DNA from: Silene conica
Lineage: Eukaryota > Streptophyta > Magnoliopsida > Caryophyllales > Caryophyllaceae
Length of the DNA stretch: 64,000 nucleotides
Direction: 5' to 3'
NCBI GenBank assembly: GCA_029255685.2
Contig: CM055311.2
Coordinates: forward strand, 9,483,031 to 9,547,030
Below the pieces are notes generated by a model. It had not been told where the DNA came from. It saw nothing but the letters and a program-made list of their open reading frames with translations, and did no database searches. Positions within the stretch are counted from its first letter, which is position 1; each line of letters begins with the position of its first letter. Positions 60,057-64,000 of this stretch are shown here, piece by piece. The translations under genes were made by a program, and so were the position numbers.

Positions 60057-62496
60057 TGTAACACCCCCATTTATTTAAGAGCCTTTAGCAAGACATTCTC
60101 AAATAAATAGGACTGTTACCATCCCGGAATATCCGAGGTAGTGAATAACAAGGTAAACAAACCCAAAGTACTTTATATAAATACTGATTAAATTTAAACT
60201 TGGTGTTACAACAACTACGAGGTCCAACTTAATAAAATGAAAGTACAACTGACGATATCTAAATGTGATCTAACTCTAAGTAGGTCCATGCCAAGTCTCT
60301 CTCCATGCCCAAGCTCCTAATCCATCTGTCACTGACCTGAAAAATCTACTCCCCATTCCGGATCATCGTAGGTGTCACACGAATACACAGGGTCAACCGC
60401 GAGGTTGAGTAGGTAAAAACAGATAAGACATAATTAACAATAGAACAGTATCCTCCTCCACCTCCATATCATCCAATCAACCACCACACCTCCATCACAC
60501 CACACCTCCATCACATCACACCACCATCACACCGCACCTCCCATGGCCATATCACAAGTCCCATATCACAAGACCCAATATCACAAGACCCATATCACAA
60601 GACCCATTTCACACCTCCTGATCTCCACAGTGATCAATAATAATAATACGATCCACAGTCAGTAATAATCAATTATATCAAACTCGTAATAAGTATCACT
60701 TACACATTTCGTGTCATAACATGAATCATAATATATTTCCCCTACCTCAACTTGCAGAACGACAAATGAACAGCTGCCAGAATCATTCTACCACGAACTC
60801 AGTTCCTATAAACAGTACTTAATATCAATTTCTAACCAACCACCAAACACTACTAAATTTATTCGATCATGTTCCTAATTGATACACTTATCCCATATTG
60901 TAACTATACATATCAACATACCCACATAGACACCAATTGTTATTAGCAACTTATTCATATCAAACACCATTAGTCAAATATAGATTTACTAATTATAGAC
61001 TTACTATATATATATAAACTTACTAAACATGGCATACGATCAATTAATCAATTATTATAAGTCCATAACAACAATAATATAATTAATAAGTTGTTAACAA
61101 AATATTCCTTAATAATATTAATAACCGTATATTACTAATAATACGATTAATAGCAATAATAACAACCCAACTAATAACATCATTATTAAAGTTAATAATG
61201 ATAATAACAATAACAATATAAACAACAACCAACAACAACAATAATAATAATAATAATAATAATAAAATACAACAACCTTAGAAACACGAACACAACAACC
61301 ACGACCCACGAAACCTTAACATACTACGACTACAACCCCTAACCCGACACCCAAGCACGCGTGAAAACAGCCTTCACCACCACCTTGTTCCGCCACAGCC
61401 ACCACCAGCAGCCACCCTTACCCGTACCCCGCACCACCTGCCACCATAGAGACCCACACCAGCCTCCTCGGCTTCCACCGCCGTGATGAACCAGGGCCCA
61501 AACCAGGCCTGGTTCATCACCTAAACACCTGACCAGCCAACAAACACCTACCCTTCGAAAACCACACAGCCACCGACAACCCCCGTGACCTTTACCAGCA
61601 CCACCCCTGACGACTGACCCATAAACCCACCGTGGTGGCACCGCGTCGACCTCCCCCGAGTCTACGGTGTCACCACCCCAACTAACCCTTGTATAAACAG
61701 AAACCAACAAACACTGAGACAACAGGCCAACGAAACTACCCCTACGACTCTGACCGACCATCTGCAACCACCAACGTGACCACCCTGACACACCCCAAAC
61801 CACCACCATCCTATCTACACTTTTACCCAGAGCATACGCTAGCCGACACAGACACGCGAACCCATACGAAACACCCTGTACAAAGCTCTGTTTTTAGCGA
61901 AAAGGGTACTCGCTGACATCAACAGCCAGAACCACCACGATTGGTGGTTCTCGGTGGTCGAGGGTGACTCCCCTTATGTCAAAACGTGACTACTAAGTTC
62001 ATAGGTCATAGATATACAAAGATCAGAACCCATATGAATGATTTACCCAATTCAATTATCTATCGAAAACGCAGGAAAACCATGGAGAAAAGGAAACGTG
62101 TTGACTTACCTACTTCCGATCAGTTTCGACCACCCTAAGGCTGCCCTAAGGCCACCGTGAAAGTCTCCTACGAACTCCTTGCTATGACGGCTGTAGTATG
62201 GGTGTGATTGTATGAGGTATGGGATACTAGGTTTAGGTTTTTCTGACTTGTGAAAGTCACGGCTGTATGAGGTATTATGAAATATAGAGGAAAAACGTGA
62301 GTTATGGGCTAAGGATTATGCACACAATTCGAGGCCCATATAAGCATTCCATGGTCTCGAGTTCGAATCCCCTTGTCAACACAACCCTAGCTTGGTTTAA
62401 AACCCTTAGCATAAAACTATTCGAAGGCTCATAAGCTTATTTAACGAATAACCCGTCACAATATATATAAATTAAATAATAATACGGGTTATTACA
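60057..62496 (-). mobile_element. LTR of a Gypsy element (probably a Tekay-type chromovirus), inserted in Copia-3
   Basis: The 2440-bp LTR reads TGTAATAACCCG...GGGTGTTACA on the minus strand. It is directly preceded there by a polypurine tract (AAGGGGGGAAGAC, 62509-62497), so this is the 3' LTR of a minus-strand element. A long LTR with this tract and the GAACTTCGTCCCGAAGTTC-type palindrome beside it suggests Tekay/Del. It contains (AAT)n at about 61236-61268 and a GC-rich block at 61300-61900. No protein-coding part is in the window, so state and age cannot be judged. Confidence 0.7.
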
Positions 62497-62992
62497 GTCT
62501 TCCCCCCTTAAAATGAACTTCGTCCCGAAGTTCAACCACACTCAGGTGATATCCAAACCTACTCATGCGAACTTGGAACACAGACATTAACAAAACATTA
62601 ACCAAAACATTAACTTGGAACATGAATGCCTTGAATATAAATGCCCAGGAAATATCAACACGCTAATATAATAAATAATATTAAGGTGAAATACGGAGTA
62701 TTACAGTCTTCCCTCCTTAGAATGAACTTCGTCCTGAAGTTCACCACCCCATAACGGTAAAGAAACACTTATCAAGCATGAACAACCACAAGTGACGCTT
62801 AAGAAACGCGAGATGTTACATTCTATCCCCCTTAAGTAAACTTTGTCCCCAAAGTTTAACACACACTATAACACATGATACTTCAACAATCACGATATGG
62901 TGCATAACATACGCATCAGGGTGATCAAAAATATTCAATTAGTCACGACATATCAGTTAGTCATGTCATAACAACTAGCCATATCATAAATC
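62497..62992 (-). repeat. Gypsy internal 3' end with three polypurine-tract-like modules
   Basis: A module of purine tract plus palindrome occurs at 62497-62535, 62704-62744 and 62820-62860. On the minus strand each reads GAACTTCGGGACGAAGTTC or a variant, then a stretch such as ATTTTAAGGGGGGAAGAC, then TGTAA. Only the first is next to the LTR. Copia-5 interrupts the stretch at 62993. Confidence 0.7.
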
Positions 62993-64000
62993 TGTGGGGA
63001 ATAAAGCATGTATTCACCCTAAACTTGCAGGATAATAATGAAAAATACAGTTGTGTTAATAGTCATATGATTAAAAAGGATAAGAAAAAGAATTCAACCT
63101 TTGGTCCTTTGTGCTTATGGCCTAAGAACAGGAATTAAAGTAAATTCCCTCCTATAACTTGCACCCAAGACTTAGTTTGAGACGAGGCCGCGTGTGCTAG
63201 AAATCCTCTCCAATTGCCTTGCAATATTGGGAGAGCTATTGAGTTTTAGATGTGAGATCTGAGGTTTTGGGAAAAGAATGTCTCAAAACCCTAATTTTTA
63301 CCTTGAGATAATTTAACAGTGCACCAAGAGTAGTTGATATAAGGAGAAGGACTCTCCTTATATACTACACATGGCCGGCCGAAATTGGACATAGGGTAGG
63401 AGTGGGCTTTCCACTCTTACCTTATTCCAATGCGTGATTCGACCCATTTAGCTTTAAGTTGTTCGCGGTATTTTTAATTATAAATCGTAACATGTTATCA
63501 GATATTAATAACGGTCTGATAAAATACGATATTGTATAATTACCCAAATTAATATAACTGTTTATATTAATAATTTACGAATTAATCATGTAATCCGTAT
63601 TAGCTAAAATTATTTAATCCGTATTAAATAATAATCTCAACATCTTATTGACTAATTTAATAGTCAATACCTCTGACTAACTGTTTAGTCATATCCGGCA
63701 AAATGTGACTGTATTTTCATACCTTCACATCTCTCAAACGTGTCCTATAGGTGTGACGTATAGGGACCAGTTGACCACCGCCATCCGTATGACAATAACG
63801 TCAAACTTATCTAGCAAGCCAACCGTTATTGATAAACGTGGATCAACTGGTAATAATACAGAAGTATGCCCTTGTGATCCTTAAAGAGATTTAATAAGTC
63901 ATTGTACTTAATTGTCAAGGACACCAGCCCCAACAATCTCCCACTTGTCTGTACAAGGGTATGTTCAATGACGTTATCACACTACATGTGGAGGACACAA
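62993..64000 (-). mobile_element. Copia-5: 3' LTR and internal edge, same family as Copia-1/2 (runs off the window)
   Basis: The LTR is 62993-63935 (943 bp, CCCCACA end at the left and TGTTGGGG start at the right on the minus strand). The purine tract and the extra U3-start-like module follow up to 64000. It resembles the Copia-1 LTR more than the Copia-2 LTR in its terminal region. The rest of the element is outside the window, so its age and state are unknown. Confidence 0.88.

Noticed and set aside
61339-61809. A 156-residue Trp/Gly-rich open reading on the minus strand and a companion on the plus strand
   Set aside because: It lies in a GC-rich part of the Gypsy LTR, matches no family, and has biased composition on both strands.

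Overview
This is plant nuclear DNA, almost certainly from a eudicot. One end carries the 5' part of an intron-containing host gene for a plastid protein, and the rest is an AT-rich bed of nested transposable elements. These include Copia and Gypsy LTR retrotransposons with Met-tRNA-type primer sites, plant L1-type LINEs whose ORF1 has a DUF4283 domain, a Stowaway MITE, and CACTA and Helitron ends. The species cannot be read from the sequence with confidence.

Layout. 1-1665 (minus): first four exons of a BCM-type thylakoid CPBP/CAAX-protease-like gene (chlorophyll homeostasis), with a TATA box near 1750 and a first intron full of short inverted repeats. 1755-4525: noncoding, with old direct repeats and a possible Helitron end. 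4540-17624 (minus): LINE-A with a 14-bp target duplication, split by a very young Copia element (Copia-1, 9188-17517, plus). 17640-18490 (minus): broken Myb/SANT-like gene. 19505-39543 (minus): a large SIRE/Maximus-type Copia with an extra 3' ORF region, split by Copia-2 (27251-35833, minus, same family as Copia-1). 40494-53239: LINE-B, now in two oppositely oriented halves, its 5' half hosting a 5.9-kb insertion with a captured SECA gene fragment, tandem repeats, a Helitron end and a CACTA end. 53240-60056 (plus): Copia-3, cut by a Gypsy LTR (60057-62496), whose internal DNA is cut by Copia-5 (62993 to the window edge).

The most notable result is a chain of evidence for an inversion. The LINE-B halves at 40509-42768 (minus) and 45075-53239 (plus) belong to one element. 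Their protein reading meets exactly at a 5-bp duplication (AGGAG) made by Copia-3; a piece of the Copia-3 3' LTR still sits on the minus-strand half; and the LINE's own 15-bp target duplications are now inverted relative to each other. One inversion breakpoint is therefore at about 43427/43428.

Only the BCM gene looks like a working host gene. LINE-A carries two visible lesions in ORF2 and LINE-B carries many. All LTR elements appear broken, with Copia-1 the youngest (about four differences between LTRs). No rRNA, tRNA or CRISPR features were seen. Coordinates were worked out by hand from the sequence; divergence counts are hand counts and approximate.
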